Source of the DNA: Heterodera schachtii
Lineage: Eukaryota > Nematoda > Chromadorea > Rhabditida > Heteroderidae
Direction: 5' to 3'
DNA: 64,000 nt
NCBI GenBank assembly: GCA_023374025.1
Contig: SIJG01000107.1
Location: 169,110 to 233,109, forward strand
Part shown: positions 1 through 14,634 of the stretch, piece after piece
Layout of the letters: every line of letters begins with the position of its first letter
How positions within the stretch are numbered: the first letter of the stretch is position 1
The notes under the pieces: generated by a model
What the model was told of the DNA's origin: nothing
Database searches by the model: none
The model's input: only the letters and a program-made list of their open reading frames with translations
Position numbers and translations under genes: made by a program

Positions 1-294
1 AATGCGAATCCATCTTCCCTTCAGTTTATTTAAACAAACAAATGCTGCAAAATAAATCGTAAATGTCCCTACGCCTGATTAGCACATGACAGTCATCGTT
101 GGTCCGTTAGATAGTTAGAAGTTAAGTTTTTCAAACAGGAGGATAATAGTTGTTAGAGGGCGGAGTTTAACAAAACGGAGCACGAGAAAATAAATGGAAA
201 ATAGTAGATTAGTCAAATAACAGTCCATCGTTGTGTCCACCGAAAATCCGTCTGACGAGTTAATCCCACCAATTCTTAAATATTATAAGAATAT

Positions 295-3739
<3,445 letters not shown>

Positions 3740-4106
3740 GCCAAAATATAAAATTGTAATTGGAAATTAGTGGTGAACGTAATATATAGCGCCCCTATCA
3801 GAACATAAATTATAGATATATATGTATGTGTAAATAACACAGGGTAAGAACAGCTGAGCTCGATACAAAAAAAAGCGATTTCATAATTATGTAGATAATG
3901 AGAAATTTTTAAATTCACTACACATCAAAAATTCAAATAAAATTCATTAAAAGGGTGAATTATTTATTTTTCATTAGAATTAAAACCTTTTCTACTAAAT
4001 TTTCAACCAATCCCATAATTTAACCCATAAAGAAATTTAAACTTTAAAATATTGAAAATTTGACTATAAATACAATATGAAAGAATTTCATATAAGCATA
4101 ATTTTT

Positions 4107-4317
4107 GGTACTTTTCCGTTTTGGGCCTACAGCTCAAAATTAAAAAATATATCAACAAGACGATAAATGTCCGGGGCGCAATGTCATAATTCATAAAAAA
4201 TTCTTAATCGCTAAGCAAATTTATGCTATGAGAATGGTACAAAAAGTATCCCTTCAGCGCGCCCTTTGTTGACATTTTTAAAAATTTTGAGATGTAGGCC
4301 CAAAACGGAAAAGTACC
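4107..4317. mobile_element. Short MITE with GGTACTTTTCCG termini
   Basis: The ends are inverted copies of GGTACTTTTCCGTTTTGGGC, and the similarity continues inward past GCCTAC and a TGAG/CTCA-flanked AAAATT. Perfect 8-bp direct repeats TAATTTTT lie at 4099-4106 and 4318-4325 and look like the target-site duplication. An 8-bp duplication fits the hAT class (also P and some Mutator-like). No coding capacity. Confidence 0.8.
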
Positions 4318-4854
4318 TAATTTTTACGCTATTAAGTTATTAACATTTGCACAAATTGTTGAACAGAATCATTCCTTCATGCCATTGAAAATCCAAAATG
4401 CCAAAATGGCCTTGAAAGTTTCAAAAAATTCTTCGGGGAAAAAGAATAGGAGGGACAGAATAACAAAAAACCGCATACCTATCGCTGATTGTGAGACTTT
4501 TCCCCGCTGGCAAGAGACCATATGGTTTTTTGGTACATATACCGTATTCTTTAAAAAAACGTTTTACAGTAATTTGCTGGCGTTAAATCAAATTTGTTCT
4601 TTTTTTTTTTTCTCTACATTTACACACCCCCCAAAAAATGACCCAAAAAATTTCAGAAAATATACCCCCTAAGAACTGAAAAATTTCCTAAAATTAATTC
4701 CCTTAAAAAATTTTTTCTTTGTAAAATTTTTGGTTTAAAAACAAAAATATTTAATATTCATTTACAATTGAAATATAAAGCCAAAATTGTTTTTTTCATT
4801 TAGTTTTTAGGTGATTTGCTACCTAAAAAGCGTTAATAAAAATTATTTGTCTTT

Positions 4855-4969
4855 TTTAGTGCCTATTCGAGGATTTTATGTCTATTTAATGCCTATTTTG
4901 CGATTGTTTTTTCTTCTTTTTTACATAGGTGCCTTTTTGTGATTTTTTGTGCCTAAAGTGGTAGCCCTA
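4855..4969. mobile_element. Terminal fragment of an AGGCACC-repeat element
   Basis: Read on the minus strand the end is TAGGGCTACC, followed by degenerate blocks (TAGGCACAAAAAAT, AGGCACC, AATCGCAAAATAGGCATT). The same blocks, in the same order, occur after TAGGGCTTC at 61266. No opposite end was found, so this is a solo or degraded terminus. Confidence 0.5.
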
Positions 4970-5083
4970 ATTATCGAAAAAAGGCTAACGAGAAAGCCGT
5001 AAAACAAGGTGCGTCGAGTTGGCCATGGCGAGTTAGCTCAGCTAGTTGGCTCCACGGCGACAAAAAGAGTTGGTGGTCGGTAG

Positions 5084-5649
5084 CAGGGATGGCATTCCGA
5101 AGCCCCAAAAATTTTCGGAAATCGGAATTCCGACCCCAAAAACGTCGGAAATCGGAAGTTGGAAACGGAAATTTTTCAAAAATATATAATATAATAAAAA
5201 ATTTTCTAAATATTTTAATAGGCTAAATTTTTTAATTCTTAACAAGGAAAAGGTGATTTCAAAAATGTTTTTGGTTATTTGAATATTTTGCTTGAAAAAT
5301 TATTCAATGATTTTATCAAAATCTTTTTTTATGTCTTTTTGCATTATTATAGAACATTTTTGGGAAAAGGAGTGACTATTTACACGTTTTTTACGGCGCG
5401 CTTTTTTCAAAAACTTTTTGGGAACATGGAGGAGGGTCAGGCGGTGCCGATAGGCGCCGCCGGGAAAAATTTGTCATTTTTAATGCGATTTGTTAACAGA
5501 AATTGTACAAAAATTACTAATTTTTTGAAAAAAAAATTTAAAAAAAATTTCCGAAAATTTCCGACTTTTCATCAAAAATTTCGGAAATCGGAAATCGGAA
5601 TTCCGACGACCAAAATTCTTTCGGAAATCGGAATTCCGTGCCATCCCTG
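5084..5649. mobile_element. hAT-like MITE, CAGGGATGGC termini
   Basis: Terminal inverted repeats CAGGGATGGCA / TGCCATCCCTG, followed inward by inverted arrays of TCGGAAATCGGAATTCCGA-type blocks. The perfect 8-bp duplication GTCGGTAG (5076-5083 and 5650-5657) is the hAT hallmark. The interior has no transposase. It contains the GC-rich hairpin GGCGGTGCCGATAGGCGCCG (5440-5461), which is also found in two other families of this window. Confidence 0.88.
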
Positions 5650-6646
5650 GTCGGTAGGCCGGCGCCGGGAATTTGAAAAATTAATGAGATTTGAAATCAC
5701 TGTGTTGTTGACCGGATGCGTTCGTAAAAATAATATAAACTTTAGTCCGATTTTTTTGTTGTTTCATAAATATTGTCCAAACTTTATTTATGTATTTTAA
5801 ACATTTAAAACACTTGCATACATATGGTATCTTTTTGTTTTGACTACATTTGAGTTGATAACCTGCTGGATTAATTCAAAAATAAATAATTTTTGAAAAT
5901 TTCAACGTAAAATTCAGTGAAAATTTCAATTGAAAATATAATTAAATTAAAATTATAATTTTTGGTTTTTTATACATTTATTGCACTCTAAGTAAGCTTA
6001 ATCTATCTAAATAAAGTGTAATTAGACATTTTATGGGGGTGCGGCATAACGGAAAAGTACCCATTTTTTATTAATTAGAATATTTATTTTTTACTCGAGG
6101 TTGGTCAAAGATTCATAACTAGTTAAATTGGGCACTCAAAATTCCAAAATATTTATCAAAATAATGATCAAAAAGTTAAAATATTTTTTATTGTAAATTT
6201 TTAATTATTGGAGTTAAAACAAAATACTTTCAGTTAAATGATGTTTTTTTTTTTTGCTTCTTTCTCATTAAAATAAAGCTGCATAATAAATATTTAAATA
6301 AATAATCCGCGCCCTAATAATTATTTTTAAAAAGCATTCTTTTGTCATTTGTCAGTCTCCGCCTCTCTTTTCCTTTTTCTCCGCTGCCTCTGCTCGCATC
6401 TCTTTTTACCTTTCTTATCAATTCGAAAAGCAGCAAATTCATAATGGCCAAATATGTAATAAAATAGGCAAATCGATAACTAATGATCATTAATTAATTA
6501 GACATTAATTAGACGGGGGGGGGGGGGGTCCAACCCTTTTTAGTTTAGGAAATGATTAACTTCAATATGCAAATGACCTTTGCTTGGGTTTCTTTCAATT
6601 ATTCTTTTACTATTATTAACTCTCTCTCTTTTCATTTTTACGTGAA

Positions 6647-9173
6647 ATGTTTTTCCAACAAATCCTTTTAATTACCTCATTAACCACCGTCGCTTTTGCA
6701 AGTGACGGCAGCAAAGGAAAGGCCGTTGTCGTTGTTGGCACATTGTCCGAATACCGTGGAGAGCATTGGTTCACTCACATTTCACTATTTTTGAATAATT
6801 ACGGTGACAATTAGGGGACGGAAATCCTTTGAGGATGACAGTTATGACGCGACCAAAGAAGAATTGGACTACAGTGACTGGGAAGAGGGCACATGGGCGA
6901 AGGCGAAACGCCTCAAACTGTGCTCAACCGCCGGCACCGCCCCAGGGGGTTCGTTTGATTTCGTTTAATTTGTGTAATTTTGGCTTAAAAATAAATTCAG
7001 AGAATCAAACGGAAATTTGCCACTGCGAATCGAACGGCGACCGAAGTGATCTTTTGTGTGTCTCTCAGAATTTGACCACAACGGACGCCGATTTGCCAGC
7101 GAATTTTTCGCCTTCGGTGGTGCACATGGAGCACAACGTCATAAAATATTTGCTCAAGGAGAGAGATTCATTTTCCGATTCATGGGAGTCAATTAAAATT
7201 TAAATTTAGGACAAAATTTTGCCCGGCAAAGAGACAAATGTTTTGTCTTTGGACCTTTCGTCCAATTTAATTTCCGACATTGAACCGGCAACTTTTGACA
7301 AGTTCGCCAAATTGCAAGTGCTGATGTTGACGCACAACAAAATTGAGAGCGAACAGATCAGCGAGTAAAACAAAATGCCAAAGAATCACTGCCAAAAAGC
7401 ATTAAATTTATTTTCAAAATTTTAAAGCGATTTACTCACGGCCAAATTGGGACAGAGTTTGCATCAGTTGTACTTGGACTACAACTTCATCACCACCCTT
7501 GACCAAGGGATCTTTGACAATTTGGATCAGTTGAAGAAATTGGTGTTGGACGGAAATCGGGGCTTAAAACTCACGAAAGGGGTCAGCCATTGGGAGAAGG
7601 GCGGAAGGATTTGCAAAGATTGACAGATATTCACAAAAGCATTGGAGGCATTGGAAGTGCTTTCGCTGGACAAATGCGACTTAAAAGAGTTGGAGGAGGA
7701 CATTTTTGAGAATTTAACGTACAATTATGAAAATTAAAGTTTTCCTCCCATTGCTTTTCCTCCCATTGCTTTTCTCCCATTGCTTTTCCTCCCATTGCTT
7801 TTCCTCCCATTGCTTTTCCTCCCATTGCTTTTCCTCCCATTGCTTTTCCTCCCATTGCTTTTTCTCCATTGCGTTTCCGCATAGCTTCTTCCATTGCCCC
7901 CCCCCCATCACAGATCTCTCCGTGCCCTGTCCCTCTCTGGCAATCCCTTGGACCGAATCCCCGCTGCTCTCTCTCCGCTTCATTCGCTGACGCACCTCGC
8001 CATGTCGTCCACCAATCTCAAGGAGTTAAAGGAGGGCGACTTTCAAAAGACAGTGCCTGGGCTGGAGAAACTTTGTAAGCTTATATTAGTTAAATGGAGT
8101 TTGTAATTAAAATTGATGGACTGATTAAACTAACAAAAGAATGTTTTTAAATAATCATTTGATTTCAATGGCACAGATATGCGAAAAATGAAATATTTGT
8201 GGAAAATTGGAGAAAACACTTTCAACGGACTGGCAAATTTGAAGGTTGGAATGGATTAGGATAAATAATCAAATAAAAAACTAAATTATCTCAAACATAT
8301 CCCAACGATCATTAGTCAATCAGCCGATCGCTCCCTTTTCAGTTCATCGATTTTTCCTTCTCGGCCAAATTGCGTTTATTGGAGCCAAATGTTTTCGGGA
8401 AGGACCCGCCACAGAATTTAAGCGAATTGCACTTACAGCAGTGCAATTTCAGCACTTTGAGTGCCAAAACTTTGCCTCAAATTTATTGGAAGAGTTTGGA
8501 CGTATTAAAATTGAACGGAAATCCTTTTGTAAGCATTGGACGGATAAAGCATCACAAATGCTTGTTGGCTGTTCAGTTGTGCGATTGCAAATTGAAATGG
8601 ATGGTGGGCATGAAAGAAGCGATGCGCATCGAACCGACGTAATAAAAGCCTTTGTCAAATTGGAAAAACTGGCATTTCCAATAATGACATTTTGCAAATG
8701 ACACCGTTAAGCTGCAAATACCCCTCTGAACTCGAGAGTCTCAGTCTGTCCGATGCCAACCGATTGAGCGATCTTTGCGACCCGACTCCGTCCTCAATTT
8801 CCAAATTTGTCGTTTTTTTGGTTTCCATGGTCCTTTTCTCCGCCCTTAAAATTGTCCCAATTTGCCCATTACCCTCAGATTCTCTTCGCTTCTTTGGTGG
8901 CCGTTGGCCTTGTCTATGCGCGCCGTCGTTACGTGGCCAAATACGGCGGCGATGTTCGCCTGCCCCATTTTCTTGGGGGTCCTTTTTCGGCACTTTTCTC
9001 CACTGATCGTGCCATTCTCCGCTCTTTAAGGTTCTTCCGAATTCGCTCGCTCCCATCAGATGGGTTACAGCGAAAACGGTGGCAATATTTTTGAGGATGA
9101 CGACGAAGGAGAAGAAGTGGAAGAGGTCCAGCCAACTGCCAGAGAAGGGACCGAACGACCCGAATTTGTCTGA
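6647..9173 (+). CDS. Leucine-rich-repeat single-pass membrane protein
   Basis: Secreted/type I membrane receptor or adhesion protein. It begins with a signal peptide (MFFQQILLITSLTTVAFAS), then an acidic linker and a cysteine cap (ICHCES...LLCVSQN, about 7010-7080). Several LRRs are spread over short exons, e.g. VLSLDLSSNLISDIEPATF (near 7240), LHQLYLDYNFITTLDQGIF (near 7460), LRALSLSGNPLDRIPAAL (near 7930) and LDVLKLNGNPF (near 8500). A C-terminal LRR cap follows with LCDCKLKWMVG, split by an intron at 8527-8575, then CKYP and CDP. A hydrophobic membrane segment (about 8800-8910) precedes RRRYVAKYGG and an acidic tail ending at 9171-9173. The intron near 7.74-7.87 kb is a 15-bp tandem repeat. 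The architecture resembles nematode extracellular LRR proteins such as PAN-1, but no specific orthologue is claimed. The junction after exon 1 is not resolved. Confidence 0.8.
7740..7874 (+). repeat. 15-bp intronic tandem repeat
   Basis: About nine copies of TTTTCCTCCCATTGC with small indels, inside an intron of the LRR gene. Because 15 is a multiple of three the array is open in several frames on both strands, producing spurious Cys/Ser-rich or Gly/Lys-rich open frames. Confidence 0.9.
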
Positions 9174-9458
9174 GAGAGAGAGAGAGAAGTGCCGAACCCG
9201 AACAAAGGATGGCATGGCAAACGGACGAATTGTGCCAATGTCAAATGTTATCGGATTTATTAACTTTAAATATTTTTTAACGATGGTCGATTTTTCTGCT
9301 GTTCTTGTTTATCTTTATTTACTCATTCAGTGCTGTTATCAATTATTTTCTTATTTGATTTAATATTACGTTTTCTTTATTTTTCTCTGGTGAAATATTT
9401 TTTGGACTATTTAAAATTCCTTTATTTTACAATTTTATATTTTTGTTTTCATTTCAAA

Positions 9459-10508
9459 ATGGTCTACGGCCTCGGCAACCAAATGCTCAAATCGCTTTTC
9501 TTCCTCACCAATTTCGCTCTTTTTCTGTTCGGATGTCTTCTCTTTGCCTTTTCCCTTTGGGTAATTTTGTAATTACCATACTTTTGAATGGGATACAGTA
9601 AGAAATGAATATTTCTTTGCTCAGGCTAATTTGGACCAAAATTTTTCACGTAATTTGCACGATTTTGCTCAACAAACCAAACTTGACGGAAAGTTCATTG
9701 ATGAAATTGCGGAGGTAAATATTTCGTCTTTTTTGTTTTCCCTTCAAATGAAAAGGTTACAGTATCAGGCTGCCCTTTGGGTATACGGTATGTGCGTAAG
9801 TTGCCAATGCGAAGTGTGTTTAGGTGTTGGTCGCCATTGGCGCCCTCCTCCTCGTGGTCGGCTTTCTCGGCTGTTGCGGTGCGGCGTGTGAAAGTGCCGT
9901 TCTTCTCACTTTGGTCCCCCAATTTCCCCCCCCCCCCCCCTCCAAATTTGGCTCAATTTCTCAGTTCGGCGCAATTATTCTCATCCTATCGCTGATTGAG
10001 CTGTACATTTTGTTTATGATGTTCACCAATCGCACCGAACTGCTCGACTCCGTGTACAAAGCGTTTCTCGACAGTGCCAAAACGGCGGATGGACGCCGAA
10101 ATTTGAAGCCCATTCAAACGGCACTGAACTGTTGCGGGGCGACACTGAGCACACAGCAAACGTACAAAAGCGAAGGGTTATGCCCCGATCAGCTGGCGAA
10201 GGCGGTGAGAAAGGCGGAAAATGAGGGGAAAAAGTGAATAACCATCAGAAGAATCATCTTTTTAACTGCTAAAAAGACTGATCATTGCAATTATTCTAAT
10301 TACCCCCTATTATTCTCCCTAATTACCCCTCGATACTTTTGTTCAGAATGCTTGTTACGCTGTGGTGGCGGCTAAAGTTGGCAGTAACGACGTTTTGGTG
10401 TGCGCCATTTTGGTGCTATTCGTCCAATTGGTGGCGATGCTTTTCTCGAGCACTCTGAGCAATGCTTTCAGAAGTCACTTCGTCTACAGCCCAATCGGAC
10501 AACGTTAA
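9459..10508 (+). CDS. Tetraspanin
   Basis: Four-pass membrane organiser protein. Exons read: MVYGLGNQMLKSLFFLTNF with membrane segment 1 (9459-9560); a small extracellular loop (near 9630-9715); membrane segment 2-3 with GFLGCCGAACES (near 9850-9890), a close match to the tetraspanin CCG region; membrane segment 3 (AIILILSLIELYILFMMF, near 9970-10025); and a large extracellular loop with LNCCGA (near 10125), GLCPD and NACYA. Membrane segment 4 (near 10395-10455) is followed by a short tail ending SPIGQR. A poly-C run (about 9926-9940) lies inside an intron. The CCG motif plus later cysteines is diagnostic of the family; the subfamily is not assigned. Confidence 0.9.
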
Positions 10509-11212
10509 AAAGACAAAAATGGCAAATTAAAGTGAAAATTGAGCAATTTCAATGATATGTAATTTAACAGTGAATTGCGTCCCATTAGCACTCACTTTTT
10601 TGTGATTGTCTTACAATTAGTCAATTTATTTTGTAATAATTTCGAATTTATTTTCCAAAATTCGTTGTTTCTTTTTTCATTTTATTTTTCTGTACAATTA
10701 GTTTTTGCTTCTTCTGCTGATCTTGTGAATGTTTCTCACTTTTACGCATTTATTCACTTTTTTATAAATTTATTCTCTTTTTTTTACGTTGTCTTTTGAT
10801 AATTGGTCTCACGGGCAAAAGTTTTTCAACTGTAAACATAAATTTAAAAATTATTTTGGACTCATTTTGGTGACATAAAACGGCGGCATTTAATGAATTT
10901 TCTCAAATTGCGCTCGTTGCGTTTAAAACAATTGTTGGCCAATTGCCCCACTTTAATCCGTTAATTGTCATAGTTAAATCTGTTTTTATGAATGTGTAAA
11001 TCCAACTACCAATGAACCGAACATTTGGCCATTTTTATATTTAATGACCCTTTGCCGGGCTAAAAGTTTCCTGTAATTATGCAATTATAAGTGTCACAAC
11101 CGAGACGAATCTTACGCAAAATAAGACCCCCTTTAAAGTTCATATAAAAACAGACAGTTCGGTTTTGTTCATTTCATTTAAAATTGCTGCAAATAAAATT
11201 TAAAAATTCGAA
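10509..11212. other. Intergenic spacer between tetraspanin and receptor genes
   Basis: AT-rich, without a supported gene. It presumably holds the tetraspanin 3' end and the promoter of the receptor gene at 11213. No recognisable repeat. Confidence 0.5.
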
Positions 11213-13327
11213 ATGAATGCGTCGCAAATGGAGGAAAGTGACCGTTTTGGTGGGTGTCCCCCCCCCCCCCCCTCCCCGCCTTGGCCAATTTGTCGCCCTT
11301 TCGGCAGATTTTGTGCGTTTCGTTTACTCTGTCAGTGCCGCGATTAGCTTTTTGCTTGGAATGTTTCTCAATGTCCTCCTCATGTATTTGATTTATACCA
11401 AAACGGTGAAGGCAATGCGCATTTATTCTCGTCTGCTGCTCCATTCGTGCTTTATGGTGAGGCCATTCTTCGGCCGATTCAAAATTCCGATCACTCGGCC
11501 TCAAATTGGGGCCTATATCGTTGGCCAATTCAAAATTCCGATCACTCGGCCTCAAATTGGGGCCTATATCGTTGGCCAATTCAAAATTCCGATCACTCGG
11601 CCTCAAATTGGGGCTTATATCGTTGGCCAATTCAAAATTCCGATCACTCGGCCTCAAATTGGGGCCTATATCGTTGGCCAATTCAAAATTCCGATCACTC
11701 GGCCTCAAATTGGGGCCTATATCGTTGGCCAATTCAAAATTCCGATCACTCGGCCTCAAATTGGGGCTTATATCGTTGGCCAATTCAAAATTCCGATCAC
11801 TCGGCCTCAAATTGGGGCCTATATCGTTGGCCAATTCAAAATTCCGATCACTCGGCCTCAAATTGGGGCCTATATCGTTGGCCAATTCAAAATTCCGATC
11901 ATTCGGCTTCGAAATGGGGCTGATTATTTCGTCACCTCCGTTTCAGGATATTCTGATCGTAATCGTCTCGACTGCTGTCCAACCAATTCTGGTCCTTTTC
12001 CGTTTGCTTTTTGTTTCCAATTGTCCGACTTTCCCTAAGGTTGTCGACCATGGCTATCGTGCGGTGTTCCAAAATGGGGTCACCTTTAATAAGCAACATC
12101 CAAACACACTTTTGTAATTATTTTGCTTAGATTTTTCGAAACCTTCCCCAACCATACGCTTATATGGTGAGCAATTGGCTTCTCCCCAATTTGCGCAGTG
12201 TTCGCTTTTCAGATGAATGTTCTGTGGATCCAACTGCTGCTCTTCTTCATGGTCTCCACCACCACCCAATTCATTTTCCGCTATTTTCTCCTCTCCCGGT
12301 CCATTCTTTGGCATTTAAATGCCATTTCAATTCATCCGTTGCCAATTCCGTGCCCCACAGAGACGGCCGAATTCCGGCCAAAGCGATGTGGCTTATGGCA
12401 ATGTTCGCCTTTTGGCTTAACCTTTTCCACATCGTTTTGCTGACCTGGTCCGATTACCCGCGTGAACATTACCACCAGGCGATGGTCGAATTGGCGCTTC
12501 GTGTTCAGCAGGAGACGGGGGTCACCGCTGTCAAATTCACTTCGTTCACTTGGGCTGTAAATGCGCCGTCCTTTTGCCATTTCTCCCCCACCCCCGTCAA
12601 AAAGTGCCGTTTTTCTCCCTTTCAGCGTTCTTTCCCATGGCTTTGCCACGTGGTCATTATGGTCGTCCTTTTCTCCTCCTGTTACATTGTCATTGGGGTG
12701 CATTTGCTATGCCAATCGAACAAATATTTTGCCCATTTTCAGATTTGTGCCGTCAAAATCCGTCGTTACGTCGGCAATACTTTCGCCCAAGGCCAACAGG
12801 AAAATGCCACGGGCGGAATTTGTGCCACGACTTCGCTGCGAAAGCAGAAAATGCGCGAATATAACAACGAAATTACACGCGCACTGATTGTCCAGGTGCG
12901 TTGCCAACAAAAAAGAACATTCCCAAAATGAAAGTGACAATGGCAGGCCGTTCTGCCCACCTTCGAGGCCGCTGCGATGCTCACCCAAATTTTCCTGCCC
13001 ATACTGTACCCCAAAGACACTACAGTATTCATCATCCTTTTCATTGCCATCCCTCTTTATTTTGCGCCGGTCGGTCCGCTTTTTGTGCCCATAAACGCCA
13101 AAAGCTTTCCCATTTTGTCAAAGGTTCTGAACCCGTTGGCCACCATTCTTCTCGTGAAGCCGTATCGTCGTGCCGTTCTCGCGTTCATTTTGGGCCGTCG
13201 TGCCGATGTTCGCGTTTCAACCGGGGCATTTGTGGAACGGACGAATCACAGCAAATTCCCAAGCTCAACCGCATTCAGTACGAACATCCAAGGACAGCAG
13301 CAACAGCAAATGACAACGACGGAATAG
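11213..13327 (+). CDS. Seven-transmembrane serpentine (chemosensory-type) receptor
   Basis: Nematode chemoreceptor-like GPCR, best fitting the Str superfamily (srd/str type) by the pattern of its last helix. Exons: MNASQMEESDRF; membrane segment 1 with FLGMFLNVLLMYLIYTKTV (near 11355-11410); DILIVIVSTAVQPILVLF (from 11947); MNVLWIQLLLFFMVSTTTQF (near 12214); WLMAMFAFWLNLFHIVLLTW (near 12390); and LCHVVIMVVLFSSCYIVIG (near 12640). Then a cytoplasmic loop with EITRALIVQ leads into MLTQIFLPILYP (near 12977), FIILFIAIPLYFAPVGPLF, and VLNPLATILLVKPYRRAV before a Ser/Gln-rich tail. The large second intron (about 11457-11946) consists mainly of a 51-bp tandem repeat. Poly-C lies in the first intron. 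Ligand unknown. Confidence 0.8.
11471..11921 (+). repeat. 51-bp minisatellite in the receptor intron
   Basis: About 8.5 tandem copies of a 51-bp unit starting TTGGCCAATTCAAAATTCCG. Copies are nearly identical and differ mainly at one site, GGGGCCTATA or GGGGCTTATA, in the order C,C,T,C,C,T,C,C. That order implies duplication of a three-unit (153-bp) block. At 17 codons per unit it stays open in several frames on both strands. Confidence 0.95.
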
Positions 13328-14634
13328 CCGAAAAGTGAACAAAAAAACATTTAAATAATTTAATTTAAAAAATATATTTTAGGAGTGTAAACGGAGAAGC
13401 AGAAGGAAAAGGAGAACAATTGAATAAAAAGGCAATCATTTCAATTGAAAAAGATACGAAGAGAGATCAGAGAAACAGAGAAAATTGTCCTCTCAAAATT
13501 TGTTTCTTTAGTCCGTAGAAATAAACAAATTTAACGGTCCTTTTTTAGCACAAAAAATCATCAAATAAAATGCGTATTAAACTCTTGAAATGGAAAAGGG
13601 ACCACAAAAAGAGCATACGTCGCCAAAGCATTGTCAAATGAAAAGGAAAAGCACAATAAATCACGAGAAATCAAAGAATAAAATGTCCGGTCGATTCAGT
13701 CAATTCCAAATAAAAAAGCGGTGAGCAATTAAAACAATTAGTAACACATTAATTTATTGGCATCGGAAAATTGCGGCACTTTCGCACCGTCCCGCGCGAG
13801 TCGAACGTGAATTTGTTGCCTTTAAAATGCACAATTAATTAACGAACAAAAAACGAGATGGAAATGACTAAGCAGACTTTTGGCCAATTTTGTCGTTCTT
13901 TAGCTGATGAGAAGGATAGAAGGATAATTACATTAAAAATAAATTTAATTTTATAAAAATATTTTTAGAATAATAAACAATTCTTATCATTTTTTATTTT
14001 TACCCTTAAATTCGTCTCAAGAAACGGACTATTATTAAATGTACATAATCTTCTCACATTTCATTAAGTATTATGTAATTATTGGTTGCCATTACTCATC
14101 ATTATAATTGATTAAAATCTTTAATTATTTTTATAAAATGCCCTCTTTACAGCAAAACAATTGTTTTTGTGATTGCTTTGTAAGGATCGAACCTTAACAA
14201 AAAAAAAAATAAGAAATTTGGCCATAAAATGCATGTAATTCTCCGATAAGTCGAATTCCATTGTTTATGACATCCGTAGCACACATTTTGATGGTGAGAA
14301 AGAATGAAAGAATGAATGATAACCAACGAAATGAAAAAAAGGAGAGAAATTTTGGGATGGAAAAGCGAAGAGCCGACGAAAATGAAAGGAAAAGTGAAAC
14401 GAATGGGGAGGGGGGGGGGGGGGGGGGGTGACCCCTCCCCATGGCCAAAAGGGTAAAAGCGGCGATCATTTGGCGGTTGGGCCCATTCATTCATTCATTC
14501 ATTCATTCATTAGCAGCAAAGGTGGCCCCATTCGTTCAGTGACTGTTTGAACTCTTCGCCCATTGCTACGCAATTTGGCCAAATTGAATTTTATATTTGC
14601 CTTTTTTTATGACATTTTATTTTTTTTCCAGAAA
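13328..14634. other. Intergenic spacer upstream of the invertase
   Basis: No gene supported. AT-rich, with a G homopolymer of about 19 bases near 14410-14428 and an (ATTC)n microsatellite at about 14488-14511. A pyrimidine stretch ending TTCCAG lies directly before the invertase start codon (14622-14631) and could be a trans- or cis-splice acceptor for its 5' UTR. Confidence 0.5.

Larger units (their letters stand above)
3740..6646. other. AT-rich intergenic spacer with MITEs
   Basis: I see no convincing gene here. Open frames are short and driven by A/T runs. The stretch carries a 211-bp inverted-repeat MITE (4107-4317), the end of a GGCACC/AGGCATTAAATAG family element (about 4855-4969) and a 566-bp hAT-like MITE (5084-5649). 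A stray match to the first MITE's CGGAAAAGTACC terminus lies near 6049-6061. A run of 12-13 Gs sits at about 6516-6528, upstream of the LRR gene. Confidence 0.6.

Noticed and set aside
11471..11921. Direct repeats that might suggest a CRISPR array
   Set aside because: Repeats are head-to-tail without spacers, and the DNA is animal nuclear. The same holds for the arrays at 7740, 26010, 55506, 60665 and 62018.
11178..12117. Open frames of 158-273 codons made of a 17-residue repeat
   Set aside because: They arise from the 51-bp tandem repeat in the receptor intron and are open in several frames on both strands. The receptor helices continue in frame only if the array is spliced out.
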